64,000 nucleotides of DNA. Origin: Pigmentibacter ruber (GTDB taxonomy: Bacteria; Bdellovibrionota_B; Oligoflexia; Silvanigrellales; Silvanigrellaceae). A program made the position numbers and the translations under genes. Positions 27,065 through 36,493 of this stretch are shown piece by piece (within the stretch, counting starts at the first letter, position 1; every line of letters begins with the position of its first letter). The notes under the pieces were generated by a model. That model worked only from the letters and a program-made list of their open reading frames with translations, was not told the DNA's origin and searched no databases. The stretch is taken from the NCBI RefSeq assembly GCF_009792895.1, contig NZ_WSSC01000005.1, forward strand, positions 186,001-250,000, given 5' to 3'.

Positions 27065-27159
27065 ATTTTTCCTTTGCCCCAGAATCTGACTGTAATTAGA
27101 GCATAACGAGTATTGCTTCAGAGTGGTTAGTTTAGTGCCAAAAAGGACGACACTTAATA

Positions 27160-27552
27160 ATGCAAAATCAAACAAATTTTCTTATTGAGAAAATAGAAAA
27201 TTTTTCGCTTTTCTTTGAAAAAGCCAGAAAAATCAAAACAAATTCTTTCCTGTTCTATTTTCAAATCAATAATTCACCTACGCAGTGTAGTGTCTTGAAA
27301 TATGCAATTATTTCATCTAAAAAGGGTGTGCATAAAAGGGCTGTAAAACGGAACAAAGCAAGAAGAAGAATTCGGCATGCATTGTTCTCTGTATTAAAAA
27401 CTTTTGATTTACCTTCTGAAGTTGCCCTAGATATTGTATTTATGGCAAACAGAAGTGTTCTATCAGTAAATTGGGAGCAGTTGTTAGAAGAAATTTCATT
27501 GATACTAAAAAAATCGCTAAGAGAGAAAGATAAAGGTTTTGAAAGGGAATAG
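27160..27552 (+). CDS. rnpA: Ribonuclease P protein component
   Basis: A 130-aa basic protein. KKGVHKRAVKRNKARRRIRHA is the RNR signature of the RNase P protein, which binds the catalytic RNA and pre-tRNA leaders, and VALDIVFMANRSV is the following strand. AAAGGA lies about 12 bases upstream of the ATG. It overlaps yidD, as in most bacteria. The usual upstream rpmH is absent: only 95 bases separate it from the divergent FecR gene. Confidence 0.93.
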   Translation: MQNQTNFLIEKIENFSLFFEKARKIKTNSFLFYFQINNSPTQCSVLKYAIISSKKGVHKRAVKRNKARRRIRHALFSVLKTFDLPSEVALDIVFMANRSVLSVNWEQLLEEISLILKKSLREKDKGFERE

Positions 27553-27784
27553 AATTTTAAGATTATTGAATGAATATACAACTTTACTTTTTGTGCTGTT
27601 GATCAAGTTTTATAAGAAGTGTATTTCTCCAGCACTTGGGTCGAATTGCCGGTTTTATCCAAGCTGTTCGCAATACAGTATTGAGGTATTTCAGAAGTAC
27701 GGTGCTGTTAAAGGCCTAGGCAAAACAACTATTCGAGTATGTAAGTGTCATCCTTTTCATAAAGGCGGAGTAGATTTGCCTTAA
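27539..27784 (+). CDS. yidD: Membrane protein insertion efficiency factor
   Basis: An 81-aa protein with the family core FYKKCISPALGSNCRFYPSCSQYS and CHPFHKGGVDLP. YidD helps YidC/Sec insert inner-membrane proteins. The start is uncertain: a TTG at 27539 (inside rnpA, poor Shine-Dalgarno spacing) is used, and TTG or GTG codons 10-18 residues later are also possible. Position between rnpA and yidC is canonical. Confidence 0.9.
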   Translation: MKGNRILRLLNEYTTLLFVLLIKFYKKCISPALGSNCRFYPSCSQYSIEVFQKYGAVKGLGKTTIRVCKCHPFHKGGVDLP

Positions 27785-27816
27785 TGTTTTAACTAAATTT
27801 AGAATGGGATTTGGAA

Positions 27817-29508
27817 GTGAAAAAAGAATCAATTGGTTTTATGTTAGGTTTATTTTTGTTAATTGGTGGATATATTGCAATTAACCAGTATTATATCCAA
27901 AAACAACAACAAGAAATCGATGCACATCAGAAAAATTTACAGGCAGTCCAAGCAAAAAATTCTGAGTCAACTAACACAACTCAGACAACTATAAATCCTA
28001 CTGCACCAGTTGAAAATCCAAAAGCAATTGATGAAAATGTAGCACCTTTAACTATAGCAAATCCTAGTGATCTCATCATTAAAAAATCTTATGCCACATT
28101 TGAATTTACCTCAATAGGTGGTTGCTTAGGAAGTAATATTTTAACTGGTGAAAAATTAGCTTACAATGACCCTACACCTGTTTCTGTAATAGAAAATTAC
28201 AATATCTGTAAAGCTTTTGGCTTTCGGGTGGGTTCCTTTGATTTAAGAAAAGAACCTGCAGGAATTTCAAAAAATTCTCAAGGAGATTTGCAAATTGTTC
28301 AAAGGGTAAACGGTTTGGAAATCACTCGTGTTTTTAAATTTGCTGATGTTAATTATTCTGGTGAAATGCAAGTAATTGTGAAAAACATAGCGCAAAACGC
28401 CCAAAGTACTAGCGTTGATTTTGAAATTGGAGCGACATCGGACAATAAAAATAATGGAGGCTTTTTGTCTTCAGTTATGCCTCAGTATCATGCAACTGCT
28501 GTCCGTTTACCAGATGGAACAGTAAAAAGAGAGATGACTCCTTTTGAAGAATCAGCAGGTCAAAAGCTTTTACTGAGCGAGTCTGGCAGCTTTTTCTCAT
28601 GGCTAACAGCTGATTCATTATACTGGATGAATGCAGTTATTCCGCAAAATCAATCGCCTATAGCCTTTGAAGTCGTTAGAACAGGATTTAATCTAAGTAA
28701 AGCAGTAGGTCTTCCCTATGACCAAACTGTTTATGAAGCGTGGGTAAAACAACCTGTTAATTTAGCACCTGGTCAATCAATTGCTCTAAATTACAAACTT
28801 TATATTGGTCCTAAAAAAGAAACAATTTTAAAAGACTTTGATCAATATCATTTAAGTGAAACCATTGATTATGGCTTTTTCAAAATAATTGCTCGCCCAA
28901 TGTACCATATCATATTTTTTATTCATGGATTGGTGAATAATTGGGGTGTGGCAATCATTCTATTGACTATATTAATAAATATAGTTTTTTTACCGCTGCA
29001 AGTTAAAGGCTATTTGTCTGCACAAAAAATGCAGAAAATTCAGCCACAGATGAAGGCTTTGCAAGAAAAATATAAAGAAGATAAACAAGCGCTTCAAAGA
29101 GAAACTATGGCATTAATGTCTAAAAGTGGTGTCAATCCATTAAGCGGATGTCTACCTTTGTTACCTCAAATACCTGTATTTTTTGCCTTAGACTCATGTC
29201 TGAGACACACATTTGATTTACGTCAATCACCTTTCTTCTTTTGGATTAAGGATCTTACTCAACACGATCCCTATTTCATTTTGCCAATCTTAATGGCTAT
29301 TTTAATGCTTGGTTATCAGAAAATGATTCCGTTGCCATCTATGGATCCAACTCAAGCTAAAATGATGAAAATATTACCATTGGTATTTTCCGTTTTTATG
29401 GTTTTTTATCCTTCAGGGTTGGCACTTTATGTAATTACAAATACTATCATTTCTATGGTTAGGCAGGCGTTCCTGACACGTCGCTATAAGAACGTTCTTG
29501 AAAAATAA
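27817..29508 (+). CDS. yidC: Membrane protein insertase YidC (Oxa1 family)
   Basis: I prefer GTG at 27817, with GGGA at good spacing, over TTG at 27811; this gives 563 aa. A start-transfer helix (residues ~7-25) is followed by the large periplasmic P1 domain of Gram-negative YidC. The conserved insertase core begins at ARPMYHIIFFIH, continues through VKGYLSAQKMQKIQPQMKALQ and the coiled loop, and reaches the last helices (VIPL/ITNTIISMVRQAF). It inserts and folds inner-membrane proteins alone or with SecYEG. Confidence 0.95.
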   Translation: MKKESIGFMLGLFLLIGGYIAINQYYIQKQQQEIDAHQKNLQAVQAKNSESTNTTQTTINPTAPVENPKAIDENVAPLTIANPSDLIIKKSYATFEFTSIGGCLGSNILTGEKLAYNDPTPVSVIENYNICKAFGFRVGSFDLRKEPAGISKNSQGDLQIVQRVNGLEITRVFKFADVNYSGEMQVIVKNIAQNAQSTSVDFEIGATSDNKNNGGFLSSVMPQYHATAVRLPDGTVKREMTPFEESAGQKLLLSESGSFFSWLTADSLYWMNAVIPQNQSPIAFEVVRTGFNLSKAVGLPYDQTVYEAWVKQPVNLAPGQSIALNYKLYIGPKKETILKDFDQYHLSETIDYGFFKIIARPMYHIIFFIHGLVNNWGVAIILLTILINIVFLPLQVKGYLSAQKMQKIQPQMKALQEKYKEDKQALQRETMALMSKSGVNPLSGCLPLLPQIPVFFALDSCLRHTFDLRQSPFFFWIKDLTQHDPYFILPILMAILMLGYQKMIPLPSMDPTQAKMMKILPLVFSVFMVFYPSGLALYVITNTIISMVRQAFLTRRYKNVLEK

Positions 29509-29545
29509 AGTAAACTAATATTAGGAGTCTACCCTTAGATTCTAA

Positions 29546-29586
29546 AAACAGCTAAGGCATTGCAGTAGCTGTTTAAACTTTTTTAA
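29546..29586 (+). terminator. Weak intrinsic terminator or attenuator between yidC and jag
   Basis: A 9-bp stem (29546-29554 with 29566-29574) and 11-base loop are followed by AAACTTTTTT. The T-run is offset from the stem, so termination may be partial, trimming jag-mnmE relative to rnpA-yidC. Confidence 0.4.
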
Positions 29587-29599
29587 AAATGGAGTATTC

Positions 29600-30673
29600 A
29601 TGGACAAAAGGCAATTTACTGGAAAAACTCTTGACGATGCTTTAAGTGAAGCGGCAAGAGCATTTTCTACTGATAAAGATTTGCTTTGTTATAATGTAAT
29701 CCAACAACCTACTAGCGGTATTCTATCTCGATTATTTTCTCGTACAGTGAAAATTGAAGCTTGGGTTGAAACTGTAAAACAAGATTTACAAGCTGCAGCA
29801 CGTGAGGTTGTAAGGCAAACATTAGGAAAAAGCGGTACAACAAAAAATAATTTGTCACCGGTAGGGAAACCTAAAAAAGAAACAACACATATCTCAAATG
29901 AGATTAAATCTTTTGAAAGAAAACCAGAAAGACAAATTAGTCATACCACAAATCAACACGATTATCCTCCAAGAACTTTCTTGACGATGGAAAGTGAAGG
30001 AGTACAAGAGTTATTTGAAAATTATAATCAACTTTTTTTCTCTGCATTTGGTGTATCAAATGAGCAAGTAGAAATTATTATTCAAGAAAATGAAGCTGTT
30101 GTAAAAGTATTAGATACAGAAATAGAAAAATATCTTAGCAAAAGTGATAAATTATCATTGGCATTTGAACATGTCTTTAAAAGAATTGCGCAAAAAAAAT
30201 TAGGTGATATTTCTTCCCGTATTTCAGTTGAAGCTGGAGATTCTTCTGAGAAAAGAGAAGAAAGACTGGTTGGAATGGCAAAATCTCTCGCTGAAAAAGT
30301 AAAAAAGACAGGAAAAAGTGTTATTTTATCTTCAAAAAGTAGTCAAGAACGTAGAATCATTCATCTTGCATTAGATGGAATGGTAGGTATAGCAACCCGC
30401 AGTGTTGGAACTGGTGATAAAAGAAGATTGGTTATTTATTCAACTGAAAAAAAACCAAGAAATAACACAAATAATCCACCAAAAAATCAAGAGAAAAATT
30501 TCCAAAACCCAAATAATCAATCTCGTTTTAAAAAGAAAATACCTAAAAAAAGAAACCCAAATTATACGCACCAAAATAAACAAAGTTCTGAAAGGGTTGG
30601 AGCTGTTTCTTCAATAGAAAATGGTAAGGATGATCAAGAAGATCTTCCACTAACGCACCAGAAACATTTGTAA
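29600..30673 (+). CDS. jag: Jag/KhpB (EloR) RNA-binding protein
   Basis: A 357-aa protein. The Jag-N domain (residues 1-55, FTGKTLDDALSEAARAF) is followed by a linker of about 75 residues. A KH-type region (about 135-210) comes next, and then an R3H domain with SSQERRIIHLALDG and GTGDKRRLVIYS. The final ~65 residues are Asn/Lys-rich and probably disordered RNA-binding tail. The order rnpA-yidD-yidC-jag-mnmE is a widely kept block. It probably controls cell-envelope or division gene RNAs. Confidence 0.92.
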   Translation: MDKRQFTGKTLDDALSEAARAFSTDKDLLCYNVIQQPTSGILSRLFSRTVKIEAWVETVKQDLQAAAREVVRQTLGKSGTTKNNLSPVGKPKKETTHISNEIKSFERKPERQISHTTNQHDYPPRTFLTMESEGVQELFENYNQLFFSAFGVSNEQVEIIIQENEAVVKVLDTEIEKYLSKSDKLSLAFEHVFKRIAQKKLGDISSRISVEAGDSSEKREERLVGMAKSLAEKVKKTGKSVILSSKSSQERRIIHLALDGMVGIATRSVGTGDKRRLVIYSTEKKPRNNTNNPPKNQEKNFQNPNNQSRFKKKIPKKRNPNYTHQNKQSSERVGAVSSIENGKDDQEDLPLTHQKHL

Positions 30674-30728
30674 ATTTCAACTAATAAAATAAGCTCTTGC
30701 ATTATTTTATTAAAGAAGGAAAGATGAT

Positions 30729-32213
30729 TTGACCTCAAGTAATGATCCTATTTTTGCTCTTTCTTCAGCTAATGCAAGAAGCGCTATTCATATTCATAGA
30801 ATATCTGGAATAAATTTACTGCCCTATTTCCAAGGCTATTTGTTCAAAATTAAGTCTAATGAAGTGTTAAATGTTTCAATGATACAAGAACAAATTTCAT
30901 CTAAACCTTATCTTCAATATCTTTATATTAAAGATGCTGAAGGTAACATTCTTGACGACGTTTTATTTACATTTTTTAAAGCACCTAAAAGCTATACTGG
31001 TGAAGATATTATTGAGATTAGTTCGCATGGTAACCCTTTAATCAGTAGTTTATTACAAAGGTTATTTAGACATCTTGGGTTGCGTGATGCTTTACCAGGA
31101 GAATTTACTCAACGCGCTTATTTAAATGGCAAAATAGATTTGGTGCAAGCAGAAGGAATAAATCAATTAATACATGCTGAAACCATGGGCGGAATACAAT
31201 TAGCTAGAGATTCTGTCGCAGGAGAATTATCTAAAGAAACAGAAGAAGTAAAAAATGTCTTAATTGAAATTATGGCTTATTTAGAAGCGCATATAGATTT
31301 TGCCCCAGATGAAGTTGGTGATTATCAACCAGAGTCCTTAATGCCTTTAATGAAACAAGCATTAGCAAAATTGCAAAACTTATTAAATTCATATTCTTCA
31401 GGATTAAGGGCTCGTGAGGGAGTAAAAATAGCATTGGTTGGTAAACCAAATGCTGGAAAATCTAGCTTATATAATGCATTATTAAAGTTTGAAAGAGCAA
31501 TTGTAACACATATTCCTGGAACAACTAGAGATATTTTAGAAGATAGATTAATTATCCGAAACAAAGATTTTGTTTTGATTGATACTGCTGGTATTAGAGA
31601 AACAGAAGATACTGTTGAAAAAATTGGAGTGGAAAGAAGTATTAAAACTCTAAGTAAAGCAGATGTAATCTGTCTTATTATTAGTTTGGAGAATGTTTAT
31701 ATTAAAAATATAAAAAAATTTCTTGAGGAAACATTAGTTCAGTTCCTTTTACATTCAGACTTTTCTCCTGAGCAAATTATTCTTCCTGTGTTTAGTAAAA
31801 TGGATTTGATGCCAAAAGAAATTTTTGAAAATATACTTAACTTTTATAGTGAAGTTATCAACGATAAAAAATTTCTTCATTTAGAGAATATTCTAAGTAA
31901 AAAATGTATATTTTGCTCGCATAATGATACTGAAAGTCTATCTTCTCAATTAGTAAAATTACATGATCAATTAACTGGTTTGTTAGGACATAAGAATAAT
32001 CCTACATTAATTTCTGAAAGACAAAGAAATAAAATTGAAATTGCTGTCAAAAATTTAAAGGAAGGCATAGATTTAATCTATAAAAAAGATTATCCTGAGA
32101 AAATATCTTCTGTGATTAATCAAGGAAGACAGTCATTACAGGAAGTTGTTGGCGAAATTCAATTAGATCAGGTTTTAGAAAAAATATTTTCTACTTTTTG
32201 TATTGGAAAATAG
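30729..32213 (+). CDS. mnmE: tRNA uridine-5-carboxymethylaminomethyl modification GTPase
   Basis: A 494-aa GTPase starting at TTG (AAGGA upstream). The N-terminal folate-binding domain spans about 1-120 (FFKAPKSYTGEDIIEISSHG). The inserted G domain has GKPNAGKSSLYNALL (237-244 P-loop), TTRDILED, DTAGIRET, and SKMD in place of NKxD. The C-terminal CIGK supplies the Cys for modification chemistry. With MnmG it puts carboxymethylaminomethyl on wobble U34 of tRNAs. It closes the rnpA-yidC block. Confidence 0.95.
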   Translation: MTSSNDPIFALSSANARSAIHIHRISGINLLPYFQGYLFKIKSNEVLNVSMIQEQISSKPYLQYLYIKDAEGNILDDVLFTFFKAPKSYTGEDIIEISSHGNPLISSLLQRLFRHLGLRDALPGEFTQRAYLNGKIDLVQAEGINQLIHAETMGGIQLARDSVAGELSKETEEVKNVLIEIMAYLEAHIDFAPDEVGDYQPESLMPLMKQALAKLQNLLNSYSSGLRAREGVKIALVGKPNAGKSSLYNALLKFERAIVTHIPGTTRDILEDRLIIRNKDFVLIDTAGIRETEDTVEKIGVERSIKTLSKADVICLIISLENVYIKNIKKFLEETLVQFLLHSDFSPEQIILPVFSKMDLMPKEIFENILNFYSEVINDKKFLHLENILSKKCIFCSHNDTESLSSQLVKLHDQLTGLLGHKNNPTLISERQRNKIEIAVKNLKEGIDLIYKKDYPEKISSVINQGRQSLQEVVGEIQLDQVLEKIFSTFCIGK

Positions 32214-32270
32214 GTTCTAGTATATATTGAATTTTAACTATTATTAGGAAATATAGTAACTTGGATTTTT

Positions 32271-33116
32271 ATGTTTACTTACATCACTAGAAAAATCAAT
32301 ATCATTAGTCTAACAAAGAATGTTGTTTTTTTTAAATATATACTTTTCTTTTCTGTTTTTTTTCTTTTTGTTCAACATAATTCTTCTGCTATTGAATTAA
32401 AAATCTGCGCAAATGATATAAGACTTGAAGATCCTAGTGCACCTAATACAAATGTAAGTATAGATATTTTGAAACAAGCTGTTAGTAATATGAAAAAAAA
32501 ATTAGATGTAAATCTAAAAATTGACTATATGCCTTGGAGTAGATGCTTATTTTTACTTGAAAAGGGCGAAATGGATGCCGCATTGATTGCATCATTTAAG
32601 GAAGAACGAGCAAAGTATCTAGACTATCCACCAGATGCAGGTGGAAAAGAAGGACGGCCTTGCGCATCTCTATATAAAATTGCATGCTCCGGATATGTTG
32701 TTGTGACCCTTAAATCAAATCCGTTTGAATATAAAGGAGATGTCAAGTTACTTCCTAGGCCAGTGCGAGTGGCAAGAGGTTATTCTATTGTTTCAGATCT
32801 TGAAGATATTTTTAAAAACGATTTAGAAGTTAGTAAAAGTGATATGATAAATTTACAAAAACTTCTTAGAGATAAACAAGGGAGTGTCATTACTCATTTT
32901 GCTTATATTCTTGATCTAAAAAAATTTCAAAAGCTATCTGAACAACTAAAAATACATAAGAAATTTTATGTTCAAAAATCATATTATATTCCATTTGCAA
33001 AAAAATCAGCTTTTCCTAAGCAGTATCGTTTGAGTTTATGGAATGAAATTAGAAATGTGTATAATAATAAAGAATTAATTTCAAATCTGATCTCAAAATA
33101 CTACAGTAATCAATAA
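32271..33116 (+). CDS. Exported substrate-binding (SBP family 3-like) protein
   Basis: A 281-aa protein with a long N-terminal stretch and hydrophobic signal (KYILFFSVFFLFVQHNSSA), then LKICANDIRLEDP, YMPWSRCLFLLEKGEMDAAL and WNEIRNVYNNKEL. This is the pattern of SBP_bac_3-like proteins that bind amino acids or other small solutes. Three or four cysteines in the mature part (RPCASLYKIACSG) could form a disulfide. No permease genes are near, so it may be a stand-alone periplasmic sensor. Confidence 0.68.
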   Translation: MFTYITRKINIISLTKNVVFFKYILFFSVFFLFVQHNSSAIELKICANDIRLEDPSAPNTNVSIDILKQAVSNMKKKLDVNLKIDYMPWSRCLFLLEKGEMDAALIASFKEERAKYLDYPPDAGGKEGRPCASLYKIACSGYVVVTLKSNPFEYKGDVKLLPRPVRVARGYSIVSDLEDIFKNDLEVSKSDMINLQKLLRDKQGSVITHFAYILDLKKFQKLSEQLKIHKKFYVQKSYYIPFAKKSAFPKQYRLSLWNEIRNVYNNKELISNLISKYYSNQ

Positions 33117-33228
33117 ATTTTTTTAAATAAAAATAACTTATATATTAATAATTGAAATCATTGAATTATTTTTATTCTTATGCTAGTAACCTAAATGAAT
33201 TAGTTTAGTTACAATGCAAGGAGAATTT

Positions 33229-34272
33229 ATGAATCTAGTTGATGCTTATGCTGCAATGAAGCCAAAAGAACCTTTGCGCCATTTTCAATTTGAGTTACGG
33301 GATTTAACAGCAACTGATGTGCAAATTGAAGTGTTTTATTGTGGGATTTGTCACTCGGATATTCATCAAGTGCGTGATGAATGGAGCCCAGGTATTTTTC
33401 CTATGGTTCCAGGTCATGAAATAACTGGTAAAGTAACTAAAGTTGGTTCAGCTGTAAATAAATTTAAAGTCGGTGATACTGTCGGCGTTGGTTGTATGAT
33501 AAATTCTTGTAAGGACTGTTCTTCTTGCTCGGAAAATTTAGAGCAATATTGTGAAAAAGGAGCTACATTAACTTACAATGATAAATTTAGAGATACTGGT
33601 TTACCTATTTATGGTGGCTATGCAAAGCATGTTGTAGTTAATGAAGATTTTGTGTTAAGAATTCCAAGTAACCTCCCACTTGATAAAGCAGCTCCTCTTT
33701 TATGCGCAGGAATAACAACATATTCTCCCTTAAGTAATTGGAAAGTAACAAAGGGAAATAGAGTTGGAGTGATTGGAATGGGAGGACTTGGTCACATGGC
33801 TGTTAAAATTGCAGTCGCAATGGGAGCAGATGTCTTTGTTATTAGCCATTCTGAAAATAAAAAAGAAGATGCAAAAAAATTTGGAGCGAAAGGTTATATA
33901 AATTCGACAATTTCTGAACAAATGCAAAAAGAAATGAATACATTTGATTTTATAGTCAATACTGTCTCAGCAAATCTTGATTTAACGAATTTTCTATTTT
34001 TATTGAAAAGAGATGGGACTATGGTTCAAGTTGGTGCTCCGGATAAACCTAATACTTTAAATATGTTTTCTATGATTATTAAAAGAAGACGACTTGCTGG
34101 ATCTTTAATTGGAGGAATTAAAGAAACTCAAGAAATGTTAGATTTTTGTGGAAAACATAATATTACAGCAGAAGTTGAAGTGATATCAGCAGAAAAAATT
34201 AATGAAGCCTATGAAAGAGTTGTTAAGAGTGATGTTAAATATCGCTTTGTCATTGATTTAAAATCTTTCTAA
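33229..34272 (+). CDS. Zinc-dependent alcohol/aldehyde reductase (YahK/CAD family)
   Basis: I start at the ATG at 33229, preceded by AAGGAG at ideal spacing (347 aa). The catalytic zinc site is in CGICHSDIH and PGHE. The four structural-zinc cysteines are in CKDCSSCSENLEQYC. The nucleotide site is GMGGLGHMAVKIA. The length and motif set fit the cinnamyl-alcohol-dehydrogenase/YahK branch of NADPH-dependent aldehyde reductases. It appears to be single-gene. Substrate broad and unknown. Confidence 0.92.
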   Translation: MNLVDAYAAMKPKEPLRHFQFELRDLTATDVQIEVFYCGICHSDIHQVRDEWSPGIFPMVPGHEITGKVTKVGSAVNKFKVGDTVGVGCMINSCKDCSSCSENLEQYCEKGATLTYNDKFRDTGLPIYGGYAKHVVVNEDFVLRIPSNLPLDKAAPLLCAGITTYSPLSNWKVTKGNRVGVIGMGGLGHMAVKIAVAMGADVFVISHSENKKEDAKKFGAKGYINSTISEQMQKEMNTFDFIVNTVSANLDLTNFLFLLKRDGTMVQVGAPDKPNTLNMFSMIIKRRRLAGSLIGGIKETQEMLDFCGKHNITAEVEVISAEKINEAYERVVKSDVKYRFVIDLKSF

Positions 34273-34306
34273 TCAAAAAAATCATAAAACATTAAAAAGG
34301 TTTTTG

Positions 34307-36166
34307 ATGGAAGAAAATTTAATACCAAATATACCACCTTGCATAAAAAAAAAAGAATTAGAAAACAATTATAAAGATATTTTAAAAGAATTATATCCCA
34401 ATATATTTACTAAAGAAAATGAAATTAATTATGCCTATCTGCTACAGGTTATAATAAATGAAAAAAATAATTATCAATTAAATTGGAGTGAAAAAGAAAA
34501 TTGTTTGAATTCTTTAAAATTAAATATAGATAAAGTAATAATTCCAAAATTTGACTATGGCATTAATGATAATAACGCGAAACATTTTCTTATCGAAGGG
34601 GATAATTTAGAAGTTCTAAAAATACTCCAAACATCATATTCCAATAAAATTAGAGTTATTTACATAGATCCTCCTTATAATACAGGCCAGATATTTATAT
34701 ATAATGATAATTTTCAAGTTAAAAAGAAAAAAATATCAAAAAAAATAAATTATAAGTTTGAGAAAAATAATAAAATAAATAATTACCATGATAATTGGTT
34801 AAGTATGATATATCCTAGGTTGATACTAGCAAAAAATTTACTAACCACAGATGGTGTTATTTTTGTTTCAATTGATGACAACGAAATTCATAATTTAAGA
34901 ATTTTACTTGATGAAATTTTTGGTGCTGGAAATTTTTGTGGGACAATTAAAAGAAGAGCTGCTAGAAAAAATACTTTTCTTTCAAAATGTATGTCAGATT
35001 TATTTGACTATATTGTAATTTATTCTAAAAATCCTAAACTTCCATTTTTGGGTAATCAAACAAATACTGAAGTAACTAGACCTGTTTTTAATGAAGGAAA
35101 TAAAATTTCAATTCGAGAAATACAAAAAGGTACTATTGCCAAATGTGCAGATGGAATTTATAAGGCTGGGATATATAAAACTCGAAGTATTCATTTTGAA
35201 TTGTTGAATGATATGATAATTAAAAAAGGCGTTTTAGATAAAGCAATCAAAGTAAAAGGACCTTGGAGAATAAATCAAAACATTTTAAATTCGTCCATTT
35301 TTATTACTAAAAATAATGGATTTAGAAGACGTGTGCTCCAAGCCGAATTATTGAAGAAATCTGTTATGAATGATTTTTTGGACAACTCTGAGTGTTATAA
35401 TGAAAAAGGGTCTGAGGAATTAAAATTTCTTTTTAATAATCAAAAAGGCATTTTTAACAATCCAAAACCTACAGGACTAATAGAATATTTATTAAAATCA
35501 GTACAATTAAAAGAGAATGATTATATTTTAGATTTTTTTGCAGGGTCTGGATCAACTTTGCATTCTGTCTTAAAAATGAATGCAACTGGGAATTATAAAT
35601 TGAATTCTATATCAATTCAAAATTCTGAAAAAAATGCGCAATTAAAAAGTAAATTTAATTTTAATTCTATATTTGAATTGGCTGTTGAAAGAAATAAAAG
35701 AGCTATAGAAAAAATATTAAAAGAAAATAGTAAAATTAAAAATATTGATAATTTAGGATTTAAGTGCTTTAAACTTGTGGAACAGAAATTATTTAAATTG
35801 TTTAACTACAAGGAAATCATAAATAAAAAAGGGAATTTTCAAGTTAATAAAATTTTTGATCATAAAAGATTAATCTGGGATATTGTATTTTTAGAAAAAT
35901 TATCGTTAGAATTTAAAGTTTCTATGGATTCTGCTTACATAAATAATGATATTTTTTTAGTTATCGATGAATATACTAATAAAGTACTTTTAATATTTTA
36001 TGGTGAAAAAATTATAGAAAATTCTCAAAAAATTATAAAAAATATTTATGAAAAATATAGTTCTTGGAATAAGGTAGTTATTTTTCCAGTACATTCTGTT
36101 AATTTACAGCAGAGCTTAATTGAAAAAATAGTTTATTTATATAATGTTAAATTTTATGAAGATTAG
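34307..36166 (+). CDS. Type III-like (Mod) adenine DNA methyltransferase, orphan
   Basis: A 619-aa protein; the ATG at 34307 has AAAAAGG upstream. It has the DPPYNTGQ motif (catalytic motif IV) before LDFFAGSGSTLHSV (SAM motif I), the beta-class order of type III Mod subunits, and a ~150-residue target-recognition region between them. It would methylate adenine in a specific DNA sequence. No Res gene follows: 328 bases without a supported gene separate it from an unrelated gene on the other strand. An A10 run falls at codons 13-17. The gene is more AT-rich than its neighbours, hinting at transfer. Confidence 0.88.
   Translation: MEENLIPNIPPCIKKKELENNYKDILKELYPNIFTKENEINYAYLLQVIINEKNNYQLNWSEKENCLNSLKLNIDKVIIPKFDYGINDNNAKHFLIEGDNLEVLKILQTSYSNKIRVIYIDPPYNTGQIFIYNDNFQVKKKKISKKINYKFEKNNKINNYHDNWLSMIYPRLILAKNLLTTDGVIFVSIDDNEIHNLRILLDEIFGAGNFCGTIKRRAARKNTFLSKCMSDLFDYIVIYSKNPKLPFLGNQTNTEVTRPVFNEGNKISIREIQKGTIAKCADGIYKAGIYKTRSIHFELLNDMIIKKGVLDKAIKVKGPWRINQNILNSSIFITKNNGFRRRVLQAELLKKSVMNDFLDNSECYNEKGSEELKFLFNNQKGIFNNPKPTGLIEYLLKSVQLKENDYILDFFAGSGSTLHSVLKMNATGNYKLNSISIQNSEKNAQLKSKFNFNSIFELAVERNKRAIEKILKENSKIKNIDNLGFKCFKLVEQKLFKLFNYKEIINKKGNFQVNKIFDHKRLIWDIVFLEKLSLEFKVSMDSAYINNDIFLVIDEYTNKVLLIFYGEKIIENSQKIIKNIYEKYSSWNKVVIFPVHSVNLQQSLIEKIVYLYNVKFYED
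34345..34354 (+). repeat. A10 homopolymer inside the mod coding region
   Basis: Ten adenines within codons 13-17 (Ile-Lys-Lys-Lys). A one-base slip would frameshift the methyltransferase near its start, giving ON/OFF phase variation. AT-rich genomes carry such runs by chance. Confidence 0.9.
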
Positions 36167-36493
36167 AATAATTGAAAATAGTTTTAATATTTAATTTTTA
36201 TTTATTGAATATCCTTAAAAATTAGCAATAATAGTCAAACTAAAAAATAAGTATGTCGGTAAAAGTTTAGAAGGTGTATTTAGAAAAAGAACATGCATGT
36301 TTTTTGGTAAGAATCCCTCTTCCTAAGAAATTCAGAAAGAGCGATATAATTTTTAAAGCTAGACATTCATTTGGCAGTAAAATTGTTAATGTGGCTTAAT
36401 AGGACTGATAAGGAGATTTGTTATTTATAAAAAACTTATTTTGTTCTTGTATTTTTCTTGTGGCAGGAGACAAAATAAGAATTCAATTACAAA
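36167..36493. other. Intergenic region between mod and the coiled-coil gene
   Basis: These 327 bases hold no full gene. A plus-strand frame ending at the TAA near 36399 (coding IPLPKKFRKSDIIFKARHS...) looks like a fragment of a lost gene, not recognised. A 10-bp inverted repeat (36435-36444 with 36470-36479) may end transcription of either neighbour. Confidence 0.4.
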
